Positions 9,412 through 19,280 of a stretch of 64,000 nucleotides of DNA are shown here, piece by piece. Position 1 is the first letter of the stretch. The number at the start of each line of letters is the position of its first letter. Under the pieces are notes generated by a model that was given only the letters and a program-made list of their open reading frames with translations, searched no databases and was not told the origin of the DNA. A program made the position numbers and the translations under genes. This stretch comes from Ustilago trichophora (lineage: Eukaryota > Basidiomycota > Ustilaginomycetes > Ustilaginales > Ustilaginaceae), in the NCBI GenBank assembly GCA_900323505.1, contig OOIN01000005.1:868001-932000 (forward strand). Reading direction: 5' to 3'.

Positions 9412-11201
9412 ATGGACGACATTCATCCTCCCACATCTTGGCTCCTTCCATCCATCGACATAAACATAACTGCACATCGTCTACAACAGCAGCTCAGAGA
9501 ACTTCAGTGCGACATTGCAGAGCTGACGCTCAGCACCGAAAACGCAGCAAACCGCATCGCCGCAGTGCTCAAACAACTCCGATCTCAAGATGAGCCCGAC
9601 TCACACAAACCAGATGAGGCAGCCTCCCACGAATCCGAAGTGAGCGCCAGCATTCGCAATCATCCTTTCGCGAGCTTTTTCGGGCACGATAGCTTCCAGT
9701 CGGCGCCATCAGCTTCCTTCGGTGATCGAAACGTCCATAACACCAAGCCTCCGCCTCTTCCCACGGTTGACGCTGGTAAGGATACTGCGAGGCAATTTTT
9801 GGAGCTCGCCTCGAGTCCTCTCTCGTCAACTGCGACGGTTGAAGCCCCGTGTCGCTCGACGTATGAACAGTCGCGCACGTTCCTCGCGGTCACTTCATCG
9901 CTCAAAGATGATGCCATCCGGACGTATCAATGTGAAATTGTAGAGGTGAACCACATAAAGAAATTTCCCTCCGAAATGATGTTCGTGTACAAAAGCTGAC
10001 GAAGATCTCCGAACGTTCTTGTTTCCAAGTAGAAGAGAATCACTATTCTCACCCAGCAGATCAAGCCGGCAACATCGGCTGATGTCTGTTGGCTCATTGC
10101 TCGACAGATCATCGCATATCTGCACTTTCTCAACCTAGGTATGTCGACACACAAGCCTGGGCTTGCTTGAGACATATGATTGATACATCAAGCTAACAGA
10201 AAAATAAGGCAAATCGTCGGCTACTCTTTGCATTTGTGTCCATACAGGTCGTATAAGACACTTCATTCACGGACAGATCCATTGTATTCCCCAGAATTGC
10301 ACGGGATGGTGGGGAAGACCAATTGCAGCGGTCGAAGAGGCCCTCGAGAGCCGAGGACTTGCCCAAGAGGTAAGCTCGACACGTGCTTCAACAGAAATCG
10401 ACCATCGACGTGGTGCGATCTGACAGCAGGCCTTGCTTTCTTACTTGTGATGAGCAGGTCAAGGACCCTATCTTTGATGGGATTGTCGCACTAGTCTTCA
10501 TTCACTTTGGCATCTTCGACGTCGCTGCGGCAAGCACGGGATCGCGACGACAGCTAGATGAAAGCATGATCTCAAGTCCTCGACGCTTTTCAAAGCTGCT
10601 TAAGAGCGAGCGACTGTCCAAGCTGGTTCCGAAGCGGTCTCAGTCCGACTCGATGCCCGTCTTTCCTCATAGGATCAAAGGGAAGCGGCCTACTCGGATC
10701 GCGGCACTCTCTACCGAAGCTCTAGTAGCAGTGACCGAGCTCTGCCTTCAAAGTGTTCTTAGTAGCACTGTGCTGAGCGACATTCTCGCTCTGTTCGCTT
10801 TGGGAGATGTGGAGGACAATTTCTCGGTGGTGGATGGCGACAGAAATCTCTTGCGTGCCTTTCTTGATGAAGGACTCTTGCCCAGAAGCGCGTCCATTAG
10901 CGCCAAGCTCGGGGGTTTTGATCCCATCCGCGATGTGCAGGGCGTTCTCGAGGCGATGAACCAGCTCAAGGAGTCAAAGAAGGCAAGCACGTCGCCTTCG
11001 GGGAGACGTTTCAGGTTCAACTCGTTCCAAAGTGAGGATACAGAATGGATCAAACTAGAGATTTTCCCAAACTTTACGGGATCGCGTTGGTCGCAGCAAT
11101 CGCAAGTAGAGTCCACCACCCCGTCTTCGTTCAGCAGCCTCACGACCCGAACGAGACCTACAAACATGCTCGACGTCCACAACAATCGCACGGTAGCATA
11201 A
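9412..11201 (+). CDS. hypothetical protein, four exons
   Basis: No family recognised. Proposed exons: 9412-9945, 10033-10138, 10209-10369, 10458-11201, giving 514 residues. Introns 2 and 3 have strong signals: GTATGT with a GCTAAC branch and AAG acceptor, and GTAAGC with a CTGAC branch and CAG acceptor. Intron 1 is weaker (GTGAAC donor, GCTGAC branch, TAG acceptor) but joins two frames cleanly. The N-terminus begins MDDIHPPTSW and has a helical segment with Leu/Gln heptads (about residues 20-60, possible coiled coil). A Ser-rich spacer follows. The middle has CWLIARQIIAYLHFL and a Cys/Trp-rich stretch (HCIPQNCTGWWGRP). The C-terminal 200 residues are helical, then Ser/Thr-rich. An N-terminal extension to 9181 is possible but the TATA position argues against it. 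Confidence 0.6.
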
Positions 11202-11270
11202 GGGTTGAAGTAGACATTATTTGGCTGGTATTGCAAGCGAAAAAAGCGTCATGAGGAAGCCGATTTGAGC

Positions 11271-12239
11271 CTACTTTTGCTCACTCAGCACCTTCCTAAC
11301 TATCCTCTCAACCATCCCTTCGAGCGCTTGCGAGGAAGCTGGGCCCGTAGCACTACCCACAGCTGTCCTACCGGCATCAACACTGTTGGCCGCTTCGGCA
11401 TGATCCTCCGCATCTCTCTCCAACGAACCCAGCACAGCACGGTGTACATACTTGCCCACCATATCGAGCTCCACATTGACTGTGTCACCAGGCTTCTTCT
11501 TGCTCAATCCGATGACCTCCTGAGTGTGAGCGATGAGCATGACGTTGAACTCGACGATTTCCTTCTTTGGTGTCTGTACGTCTTCCCTGACATCTCCCGC
11601 TGTTGAGTTGGAAGGGATCGAGCCGCCAGTTGCGGGGGAGACCTCGATCAAGGTCAACGAAGCGCCGTCGAGGGTGACGTATCCCTTTGGGATGAGGTAG
11701 GGCGAGAGACTTGATGGCAGAGGGAGCGAGTCTGGCTTATGTTGCAGTCTCAGGGTGATCGTGAGAGCATTACCGTTGGGAACGACGGAACGGATGAGGG
11801 CGGTAGTATCGACGTGACCTTGGACAAAGTGACCGCCGAATCTAGTGTGTGCGTCCATGGCACGTTCGCAATTGACGCCGTCTCCGACCTTGAGCTCGCC
11901 CAAGTTGGTCTTTTTGAGCGTCTCGGGTGCGACGCCGATCTTGAAGTATCCACCGTGAGCCGATTCCGAGGCGTCAAATTCGGTGACGGTCAAACAGGTT
12001 CCGTTGACGGCGATGCTGTCACCAATGTGACAGTCCTTGAGGATGGGTGCGGTTTTGCCGATGGTCATGGAGTAGCCTCCGCCGCCGGACTTTGTGGCAT
12101 CTTGGGGCGAGATGTCGATGATTGGAGCCAAAAGCTCGACTGTAGGAAGAAGCGACGAGGAGGAGGAGTTGCGTCAGTCTTGATCACCACCTTACGCGAA
12201 GAAGCGTGCGATTGGGGACTTACCGATCCCAGTGAACAT
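11271..12239 (-). CDS. RIB5: riboflavin synthase
   Basis: Catalyses dismutation of two 6,7-dimethyl-8-ribityllumazine molecules to riboflavin. Two exons: 12224-12239 encodes only MFTGI plus one base, and 11271-12139 the rest. The 84-nt intron has a GTAAGT donor and CAG acceptor, and splicing restores the family hallmark MFTGIVE. Two tandem lumazine-binding barrels follow: the first with VNGTCLTVT and the FGGHFVQGHVD linker, the second with GYVTLDGASLTLIEV and FNVMLIAHTQE. Predicted 294 residues, longer than the usual 210-240. The excess is a Ser/Gly/Asp insertion in the second barrel (around GGSIPSNSTAGD) and an Ala-rich, probably helical C-terminal extension. Divergent from homoserine dehydrogenase with a 482-bp shared upstream region. 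Confidence 0.95.
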
Positions 12240-12599
12240 TCTGGAGAGAATTCCAATTGCGGTGAGATGTGAGTGGGATGGGGGAAGTTGCGACGAAAAC
12301 GATCGATGCTCCAAGTGTTGCAGTCTTCTTATGTCTGCTACGAGGAGGTTGATGGTCAGAGTGTTGGTTGAAGACAAGCAAGATATTATGTCAGGCACCG
12401 CGGTCTCGCACCGGCAAGAAGGGTCCTTCTGGTGCAAGACGATATCTCCGGCTTCTAAAACGGAGCGGTTTCAACTCCACATGCTTCTGCCCTCTTCTTA
12501 CGCAAAATTCACTCGGGCGATAAGAAGGTTTCGGTGAAATTCCGGGTTGGCTTGTGCTCAAAAAGCACAGAAAAGCACACCATCATGCAGCTCTACAAG

Positions 12600-12605
12600 T
12601 GACTC
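12600..12605 (+). promoter_or_regulatory. Gcn4/CpcA-type TGACTC site
   Basis: TGACTC 117 bp upstream of the homoserine dehydrogenase ATG, followed by CGGAGTC to give an imperfect palindrome. HOM genes are general-control targets in other fungi. A six-base match can occur by chance, so this rests on its context. Confidence 0.4.
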
Positions 12606-12612
12606 GGAGTCT

Positions 12613-12632
12613 ACTGTACAGTACTGTACAGT
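12613..12632. repeat. 20-bp perfect palindrome of the TACTGTAC family
   Basis: Two back-to-back copies of ACTGTACAGT, each itself a palindrome, so the 20-bp whole is also palindromic. It sits about 90 bp upstream of the HOM6 start. Confidence 0.85.
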
Positions 12633-12721
12633 CAACCCCACTGTCCTTGTCCTTCTTCTTATCAGCCATCATCAACACTCGACGAGAAAAGAATACCCCC
12701 TTCATAGCAATTAACGCAATC

Positions 12722-13982
12722 ATGTCGGCCACCCAGGGAATCAACGTAGCCATCATCGGCGTCGGTCTGGTGGGAACTTCTGTCATTCAACAGCTCACCA
12801 CCGTTCCCCAGCTTTCCTCGCGTCTTCACATTGTTGCTCTGCAAAATAGCAAAAAGACTCTCTTGGCCACCTCTTCTTCGCCTCTTTCCCTCGGTGGAGG
12901 TGCTGACTGGAAGGGCTTGCTTGCCAACAGCTCTACTTCTGCACTTGCTCTTCCTGAGCTTGTCAAAGAGTTGCAGAAGATTACTCGCGATTCCGGACGT
13001 CACACTGCCGTAGTTGATAACACTAGCGATGAGAAAGTCGCCGCTTTCTATCCCGAGTTCCTCGCTGCTGGACTCTCCGTCGTGACCCCTAACAAGAAGG
13101 CTTTTTCGGGAACCATCGGGCTGTACAATGACATTCTCAAGTACAAATCTAACGACGTTGCCGGATCCAATGGTCCCCTCGTCTACCAGGAGAGCACAGT
13201 CGGTGCAGGTCTTCCCATCATCTCCACCCTTACCGATCTCGTCAACACGGGTGATGAAATCACCAAGATCGAAGGCGTGTTCAGCGGTACCCTCTCTTAC
13301 ATTTTCAACGAGTTCTCCACTCCAAAGGGAGGCGACAAGAAGTTCAGCGACATTGTAAAGTTTGCCAAGGAAAACGGATACACGGAACCTCACCCGAATG
13401 ACGATTTGAGTGGAAGCGATGTGGCGAGAAAGTTGGCTATCTTGTCGAGGTTGGTACCAGCTTTGAAGGATGCTTTGGAGGAGGGCTATCTGAGTGTTCC
13501 TACCCACTCGTTGACCCCGGCTCCTTTGGCAGATGTGAAGAGCGGCGAGGAGTACGTGCAGCGACTCCCAGAGTTCGACGGCGATTACGACAAGCTGAAC
13601 AAGGAAGCTTTCGACCAAGGAAGCGTGCTTCGATACGTCGGAGTTATTGATGTCCAGAAGAAGGAGATCAAGGCCTCGCTCGAGACGTAAGTGTTTCCCC
13701 TTAAACCTCTCCTCTTGCATAGCATTCCCAATCGTGATCACAGAAGAGATCAAAGCTGACATTTCACCCCTTTTCATTTTTCACAAATATGTTGATGCAA
13801 ATAGATACCCGGCCTCGCACCCCTTCGCATCCTCCCTCTCGGGTTCGGACAACATCATCGCCTTCCACACCAAGCGCTACTCGGCTAGGCCCTTGCTCGT
13901 TCAAGGTAGTGGTGCAGGTGCCGACGTCACTGCCATGGGTGTTGTTGCGGATCTGATCAAGATTGCAGAACGCCGTTCTTAA
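12722..13982 (+). CDS. HOM6: homoserine dehydrogenase
   Basis: Reduces aspartate-4-semialdehyde to homoserine for threonine and methionine synthesis. Exons 12722-13686 and 13805-13982 (GTAAGT donor, TAG acceptor) give 380 residues, close to the usual 360-ish of fungal Hom6. N-terminal Rossmann motif IIGVGLVGTSVI; nucleotide-binding VVDNTSDE; VVTPNKKAFSG; the substrate and catalytic region YQESTVGAGLPI, EGVFSGTLSYIFNEFS and the PHPNDDLSGSDVARKL signature. The second exon completes the C-terminus with GSDNIIAFHTKRY and a GAGADVTAMGVVADL segment that packs against the NADP site. No ACT domain and no fused aspartokinase, as expected for the fungal monofunctional enzyme. The promoter is shared with RIB5. 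Confidence 0.95.
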
Positions 13983-14134
13983 GCTGGTCGCTCATATTCT
14001 AGTGGTATGTTCAAAAATGTGACGATTTCGAATGATACAAACACGTTTTTCACACATGTGATCTTTTCGCTGCTTGTCATGTGTGCGAAGATGTGATATT
14101 GCAACAGTGCGATCGAGTAAAGATAAGGGTGTGT

Positions 14135-15949
14135 TCAATCGAAAACGACCTTTTTGCCCTGAGGCTTGACCTGAGCCATAAGTTCTTTTTGCTTTTGCTT
14201 TGCAATCCACGACGGGTGCATTTCCAGACTCTTTGCCGATGCTGCTGGGGTTGCAGGGCTTTTAGTTTGCACCGGCGCACTTTGACTCTGCACTACCGGC
14301 GCAGCCGGTCTAGGCACAAACGGCCTCTTCGCCTGCTTAGGCAAGGGTGCAACAGGTCCACCCCAACCTCCATCTCTCTTTGTCGGTGCCTGGAAAGCCG
14401 GAGGTCTCTGCCTTCCACCTGATTGACTCATCGCCGCCGCTGGTCGACCCGAGTTACGTTCGAGCTTAGCAGCTTTCTGCTTCTCCCTCATCTTGATGTG
14501 GTTTGCGTTCTTTCCGTACTTTTTCTCGTAGAGGGCCTTACGGGCACGCTGACCCATGCGATTCTTGCGCTCCTTTTTGGAACCGGACTTGAGCTCGGAT
14601 AGATCTCGATCGGCCAAGTCGGCTTCTGCGTCGGACCACTCATCGTCACTTCGACCAGCGATGAACCCGGTGTTGAGGCTGGGGAGAAAGGTCGATGATG
14701 ATGATGAGGAGGCGGAGGATTTGGTTTTTTTGGTGGGTTTCGAAGTGGTAGATGTGGATGTAGATTTGCGCTTGCGTGGACGGTCGATGGTGGATGAGGA
14801 GGAGGAGGCATCGGAATCTGAGTCAGAGTCAGAGTCAGAGCTGGAGTCGTCTTCGTCAGATTCACCAGAAGAGGAGTCTTCGTCGTCATCGCTGGAATTG
14901 TCCGAGTCGTGTCGAGATTGCCGCTTTCGCTGAGGAGGTTCTTCATCGTCAGAATTAGACTCGGCAGCAGAGTCGGATCCGATCATATCGTCCCATTGCG
15001 ACAGATCACCCAACGCCTTCATCTTCTCCTTGCCTATCCTCATCAGCTCTTCCTCATCCGCTTCTTCCTCCTCTTCGTCATCATCATCATCGACGAGGGG
15101 CAGGCGGCGGGGCGCGTCATCGTCTGAATCTGACTCGTCTTCAGAGCCTGACCATTCTCGTTCCGTCTCATCGTCTTCATGATCGAGCTGCTTCGCCTTG
15201 CCCTTGCCCTTGATATCCACCTCATCGTCCTTCTTCTTCGTCACTGCGGGCTCGATACCGGCCAACTTCTTTAATTCCTCCACAAACCGCCCCACTTCAT
15301 CCGCCAACACCTTGGAACTGGTGATCTTGGCCTTTGCCCTCTCCACCGCCTTATCACCCTCCTTTCCCACCCCAGGTTCGCTAAGCACATCCTCTCCCAG
15401 CAGCTCCTCGTCTTTTACGATTTGCAGATAGAGAAATTCTCCCCCTTCCGTAGATCGAGGCAAGAGCCTCGCCTTGACCATCTTGGTGATGAGCGCGCGC
15501 CCAGCAAGAAGGTTGACATCGATAGACTTAAGCGCGGCGAGCTCCTTTTCGGCCAGTCCAGCTTGGTCGGCGAGAGAAGGCTTCTTCTGAAGGCCTTTGA
15601 GCTTTTTCACCTGCTTCTGAAGCTCAAAGGTTTTGGTCTTTTTTGCCGTCGCACGGAGAGTTTTGGCGACGTGGTGAAGCTTTGTCTTCGCTTTGACTGC
15701 GTCAATTTGGGGTCGTTGGGGTTTGGAGGCTTCGGAAGATGTCTCGAATTCGCTACCGGGATCGCTGGCATCTTCTTCGTCTTGAGCATCCGAGCCGGCA
15801 TCAGAAGCTCTTTCACCGCGCGAGTCGTTCACAGATGCCTCCTCCATTACCATGGCAGACCTGCTTGAGGATGCCTCGGACGAGGTCGAGGGGGTAGTCG
15901 AAGGTGATGAATGCTTTCTTGAAGGCCTTGCTGTTGCTTTAGAGCCCAT
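14135..15949 (-). CDS. BUD22: Bud22/SRFBP1 family ribosome-biogenesis protein
   Basis: Family needed for 40S pre-rRNA processing in yeast; nucleolar. 604 residues from the ATG at 15949 (MGSKATARPSRK). Features in order: Ser-rich N-terminus; a basic helical core (about 95-250) with KLHHVAKTLRATAKKTKTFELQK and LPRSTEGGEFLYLQIVKD; very acidic Asp/Glu/Ser runs (about 300-420); KRKS blocks; and the conserved family end, HPSWIAKQKQKELMAQ then QGKKVVFD at the stop. An upstream in-frame extension beyond 15949 is open but lacks family character, so the shorter start was chosen. Head-to-head with the PYD3-like gene (340 bp apart) and convergent with HOM6. Confidence 0.85.
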   Translation of the reverse strand: MGSKATARPSRKHSSPSTTPSTSSEASSSRSAMVMEEASVNDSRGERASDAGSDAQDEEDASDPGSEFETSSEASKPQRPQIDAVKAKTKLHHVAKTLRATAKKTKTFELQKQVKKLKGLQKKPSLADQAGLAEKELAALKSIDVNLLAGRALITKMVKARLLPRSTEGGEFLYLQIVKDEELLGEDVLSEPGVGKEGDKAVERAKAKITSSKVLADEVGRFVEELKKLAGIEPAVTKKKDDEVDIKGKGKAKQLDHEDDETEREWSGSEDESDSDDDAPRRLPLVDDDDDEEEEEADEEELMRIGKEKMKALGDLSQWDDMIGSDSAAESNSDDEEPPQRKRQSRHDSDNSSDDDEDSSSGESDEDDSSSDSDSDSDSDASSSSSTIDRPRKRKSTSTSTTSKPTKKTKSSASSSSSSTFLPSLNTGFIAGRSDDEWSDAEADLADRDLSELKSGSKKERKNRMGQRARKALYEKKYGKNANHIKMREKQKAAKLERNSGRPAAAMSQSGGRQRPPAFQAPTKRDGGWGGPVAPLPKQAKRPFVPRPAAPVVQSQSAPVQTKSPATPAASAKSLEMHPSWIAKQKQKELMAQVKPQGKKVVFD

Positions 15950-16289
15950 CTTGTTGTTTTGTTGTGTAGGAACAGGATGTTGATGGAAGGATGAGATACC
16001 GTAGAAAAGGCTATAAGGGTTCAAGAATCTCGAAAAAAGAAAGTTGTGAGTGGAGAGGAGTGCGAGAAATTCCAAAATTTTGGCTCGGAACACGGAGCAG
16101 CCTCCTTCAGCAAGTCTAACACTTTGTAAAATTGCGGTGATTTGTCCGGCGTCCAACCAAGGCTGCTTTGACAGTTTCGGCCTCGCTTTTCCCCACATGG
16201 AGCCGCTGGCTCCGCTGATCTGTCGTCCATACTGCACTTGCTCAATCTCTTTCATCAACAACATCAAACACTGGCTCGGTCAATCTCTA
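15950..16289. promoter_or_regulatory. divergent BUD22 / PYD3-like promoter region
   Basis: 340 bp between divergent starts; A/T-rich near 16030-16080. No specific element recognised. An in-frame upstream ATG at 16197 could extend the PYD3-like protein, but the ATG at 16290 gives the better presequence. Confidence 0.45.
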
Positions 16290-17851
16290 ATGCTGCTCAG
16301 ACCACTACTTCAATCGCGCACAGCAACGCAGGCGGCTATCAGGCTTCCTCGCGTTGCTGGAAGCGGCGTCGTTCGGTGGTACACCCCAGGCAATCTGCGC
16401 ATCAATGCCGATCGAATGATGAAGACTCTCCACGACACGTGCGAATGGGGTGCTGCTCACCGCTATGGCGACGGTCCTTTCGAGACGGGAATGGCTCGTC
16501 TCACTCTCGACGAAAATGACGCGACGGCACGACGCTGGCTCTCGGACGAGGCTACCAAACTGGGATGCTCGGTGACAGTCGATGAGATGGGAAACATGTT
16601 CATGGTCCGCCCCGGCAAAAACACCGGCCGACCCACCGCCATGGGAAGTCATCTCGACACTCAACCTACGGGCGGACGCTACGATGGAATCCTTGGCATT
16701 ATGGCCGGCCTCGAAGCCCTGCGAACCATGAATGATAACAACGTCCAGACAAAGTACCCCGTAGCACTGATCAACTGGACCAACGAAGAAGGTGCCCGTT
16801 TTCCCAAGTCCATTATCGGCTCAGGAGTATGGTGTGGTGATGTACCTCTAGAAAAGGCATGGGGGCTACAGGATGTAAGAGATGCGAGCTTGACAATGAA
16901 GTCGGAACTCGGCAAGATCGGATTCCTCGGTTCGACAAAGTGCAGTCACGAAGCAACGCCGCTGGCAGCTCATTTCGAGCTACACATTGAGCAGGGACCG
17001 ATCTTGGAGGCGAGTGGGAAAAAGGTTGGTATCGTTCATGGTGGTCAGGCGTACAAGTGGTTTGACATCAACATTAGGGGTAGGGAGTGTCATACCGGTT
17101 CAACTCCGTTTGACACCAGGTCGGATGCTATGCTCTGCGCATCGAGGATTATCGTGGAGAGTAATCGCATTGCTAAGGAGCATAAGGGACTCGCCAGTAC
17201 AGTAAGTAGACATCCGTCTTCCACCGTTTGGAATATTCTACAGTACTAACATCCTCAAATGCTGCCTCGTCAAAACACAGGGCATCCTCCGCCTGTCCCC
17301 AGGCAGCGTCAACACCTGCCCCGGTCACGTCTTTTTCACTCTCGACGTTCGACATCCGTCCACAGACAAGCTGGCGGCACTTTGTAGCGATATCGAAGCT
17401 GCTGCCCGACGCATTGCCTCGGATGAGAGCGAAAAAGGATGCGACGTCGAGTGGGAAGAAACTTTCCACAGTCCCGCCATCACTTTCCACCCCGACTGCA
17501 TCGCCAGCGTTAGCAAGGCCGTAGAGATCAACTATGGCAAAGAGCAAGGAGTGGAGATCTACAGTGGTGCAGGACACGATACGTGCTCGACGAGCAAAGT
17601 CTGCCCTTCGTCGATGATTTTCATCACGAGCAAGGATGGGGTTTCGCATAATCCTAGAGAGTATTCGTCTCCGGAAGACTGGTAAGTTTGATGTGCCCTA
17701 TGGTGTTTTGCTCAAGAGAGAGCGCATTTAACTGACAGCTAGACTCATGGATCAAATCTTGATCTTTACGTTCTTTGCACACTGCAGCGCAATCGGAGCA
17801 CAGGTCCTGATGGACGCTGCATTGCTCTACGATGCTCAACGGCAAATGTGA
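16290..17851 (+). CDS. PYD3: beta-ureidopropionase / N-carbamoyl amidohydrolase (Pyd3-like, M20)
   Basis: Zinc-dependent amidase of the hydantoinase/carbamoylase branch of M20, matching Pyd3-type beta-alanine synthase of pyrimidine degradation (N-carbamoyl-beta-alanine to beta-alanine, CO2 and ammonia). Exons 16290-17201, 17281-17681 and 17788-17851 give 458 residues; intron 1 has a perfect TACTAAC branch site. Metal-site motifs: GSHLDTQPTGGRYDGILG, then NWTNEEGARF, then HFELHIEQGPILE. The dimerisation and substrate region contains HTGSTPFDTRSDA; the C-terminal zinc-ligand region has SGAGHDTC and IFITSKDGVSHNPREYSSPED. The N-terminus (MLLRPLLQSRTATQAAIRLPR) looks like a mitochondrial presequence. 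A bacterial-type L-N-carbamoylase or allantoate-like activity cannot be excluded from sequence alone. Confidence 0.87.
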
Positions 17852-18202
17852 GCGGATAAACGCAACATTGAAATATCTCTCTCTCGCTCATAATGCGGAG
17901 TTTTCTTCTTCGCGCCGATTGCTGGAATTGTCTGCGAATTTCGGTTAGCCTCATCGTCAGGGCAATTTTGATGACGATGTCCTGTCAGTTCAGCCAAAGT
18001 ATGAGATCCCGGGCACACTCATACCCGATTGTGACAAGGGTGCGCAGCGTCAACATGCTGTCAAAGATGCAAGCGAGCACTTGACCCACCAAAGGCTTCT
18101 GAACTTGGTCTAGTGCGTTGAAAATTACAGGACAGTGGACCCACCGATGATGCCATGAAAGTAGCTTAACTTTGTGCAATCCGAAAAACGCTGAACCATA
18201 CT

Positions 18203-18216
18203 GTACTGTACAGTAC
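18203..18216. repeat. 14-bp palindrome of the TACTGTAC family
   Basis: GTACTGTACAGTAC, a perfect palindrome, preceded by a further TACT so that the core is tandemly overlapped. Lies about 350 bp after the PYD3-like stop, in the long gap before the GMC gene. Confidence 0.8.
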
Positions 18217-19041
18217 GGACAGCGCAGCTTCTCGGAGCAATCGCAAGAGAAGCATGCTTCAGGATACCGCGGCATGTGGAAAAGGTCAGCAGCCGAGACT
18301 TCCGAATGTGCGATCTAAGCGGAGAAGGTGGAACCCCATCTTTTGGTCGTCCTGGCACTGCTCCTCTTTGTCTCTCTTTTTTGTGCTTCGTTGTCGGCTC
18401 TTCCGTTTTCCATAACCCTCCCACCGTGAACAACATGTCTTGTGTCCCCACCGGAAATATTGCAATCGCAAGAGTCAGCTATCGAGCCAGAGTAACCCTT
18501 TCAGAGGTAACTTAGAGTCAAAGATATTTGCGTGTCCGTGCGTCGTGCATGTCTCGTGTGCGTTGTGCTGCAATGCAAAGCTGCACTTTGGCGCGCTGCG
18601 CCTTAATTTTCTCCTTCGGCCAATTCAGAGAAGAATCTTCGCGGCGGGTCAACACGCTCGAGAGCACTGTAAGGGGTCCGCCTTCGTTTGCCCGCACATC
18701 ACAGCACCCAAAAGCTTAATTTGTTGCGTTTGCACAGATGCACCACACACGCACGCTCGCACGCTGCAAGGTCGCAAATCAACGCTCGTCTTTAGATTCT
18801 CTGCAACAATCGAGGCCTAATCTCATTCGGGAGGCACGAGTCGGCTCTTTGGGTATGTGCACGACAGGCGTAAGTGGCCTGTGTCATGCTAGGTCGGTGG
18901 TTGTGGTGGTCTGTGTGTGAAATGCATGTTTTCGGAAGTAGTGAGTGTTGGTCGGAGCGCCAAATTGTGCCACTGGCGTCTGCGCAAGATGCACGCCACG
19001 TCGAGCCTTCCCCGCATACTGTATCGACGATCGGAAGGGGT

Positions 19042-19048
19042 TATAAAG
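19042..19048 (+). promoter_or_regulatory. TATA-like element of the GMC oxidoreductase gene
   Basis: TATAAAG upstream of a pyrimidine-rich leader and the ATG at 19281. The coding sequence has strong codon bias (C-ending codons), consistent with a highly expressed, TATA-driven gene. Confidence 0.4.
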
Positions 19049-19280
19049 CTTTGGCCTTCGTCTCGAGGCGCTACATCTTTCTCACGCATCCCTCTCCTAC
19101 TTTCGTCTTGTCATCATCTTTCACCACCTTCATCCTCATTGCTCCATCTTACCCTCCAAATTAAAGTCACGTCGACCATACCCTGGTGCTCTAGACTCCT
19201 AGCCGAATAGACAACGACACCATCGACCTTCTCTTCTGCGATACCATCCTCTCATTTACACAAATTTAGCACACTTGAAG

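Larger units (their letters stand above)
12240..12721. promoter_or_regulatory. shared RIB5/HOM6 upstream region
   Basis: 482 bp between divergent starts. It contains a TGACTC (12600-12605), the core bound by Gcn4/CpcA-type amino-acid-starvation regulators, and immediately after it a 20-bp perfect palindrome of the TACTGTAC family (12613-12632), about 90 bp before the HOM6 ATG. CT-rich sequence precedes the ATG. Confidence 0.5.
17852..19280. other. intergenic region upstream of the GMC gene
   Basis: 1.4 kb without a convincing gene on either strand; short open frames have poor composition. It contains a 14-bp perfect TACTGTAC-family palindrome (18203-18216) and a TATAAAG at 19042-19048, 239 bp before the GMC ATG, followed by a CT-rich leader. 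Confidence 0.5.

Noticed and set aside
12662..13777. 371-codon antisense open frame opposite HOM6
   Set aside because: It overlaps the homoserine dehydrogenase exon and runs through its splice site; no motif support.
18276..18515. 79-codon open frame in the gap before the GMC gene
   Set aside because: No signal peptide, no domain and poor codon composition; sits in a region that otherwise looks like promoter DNA.
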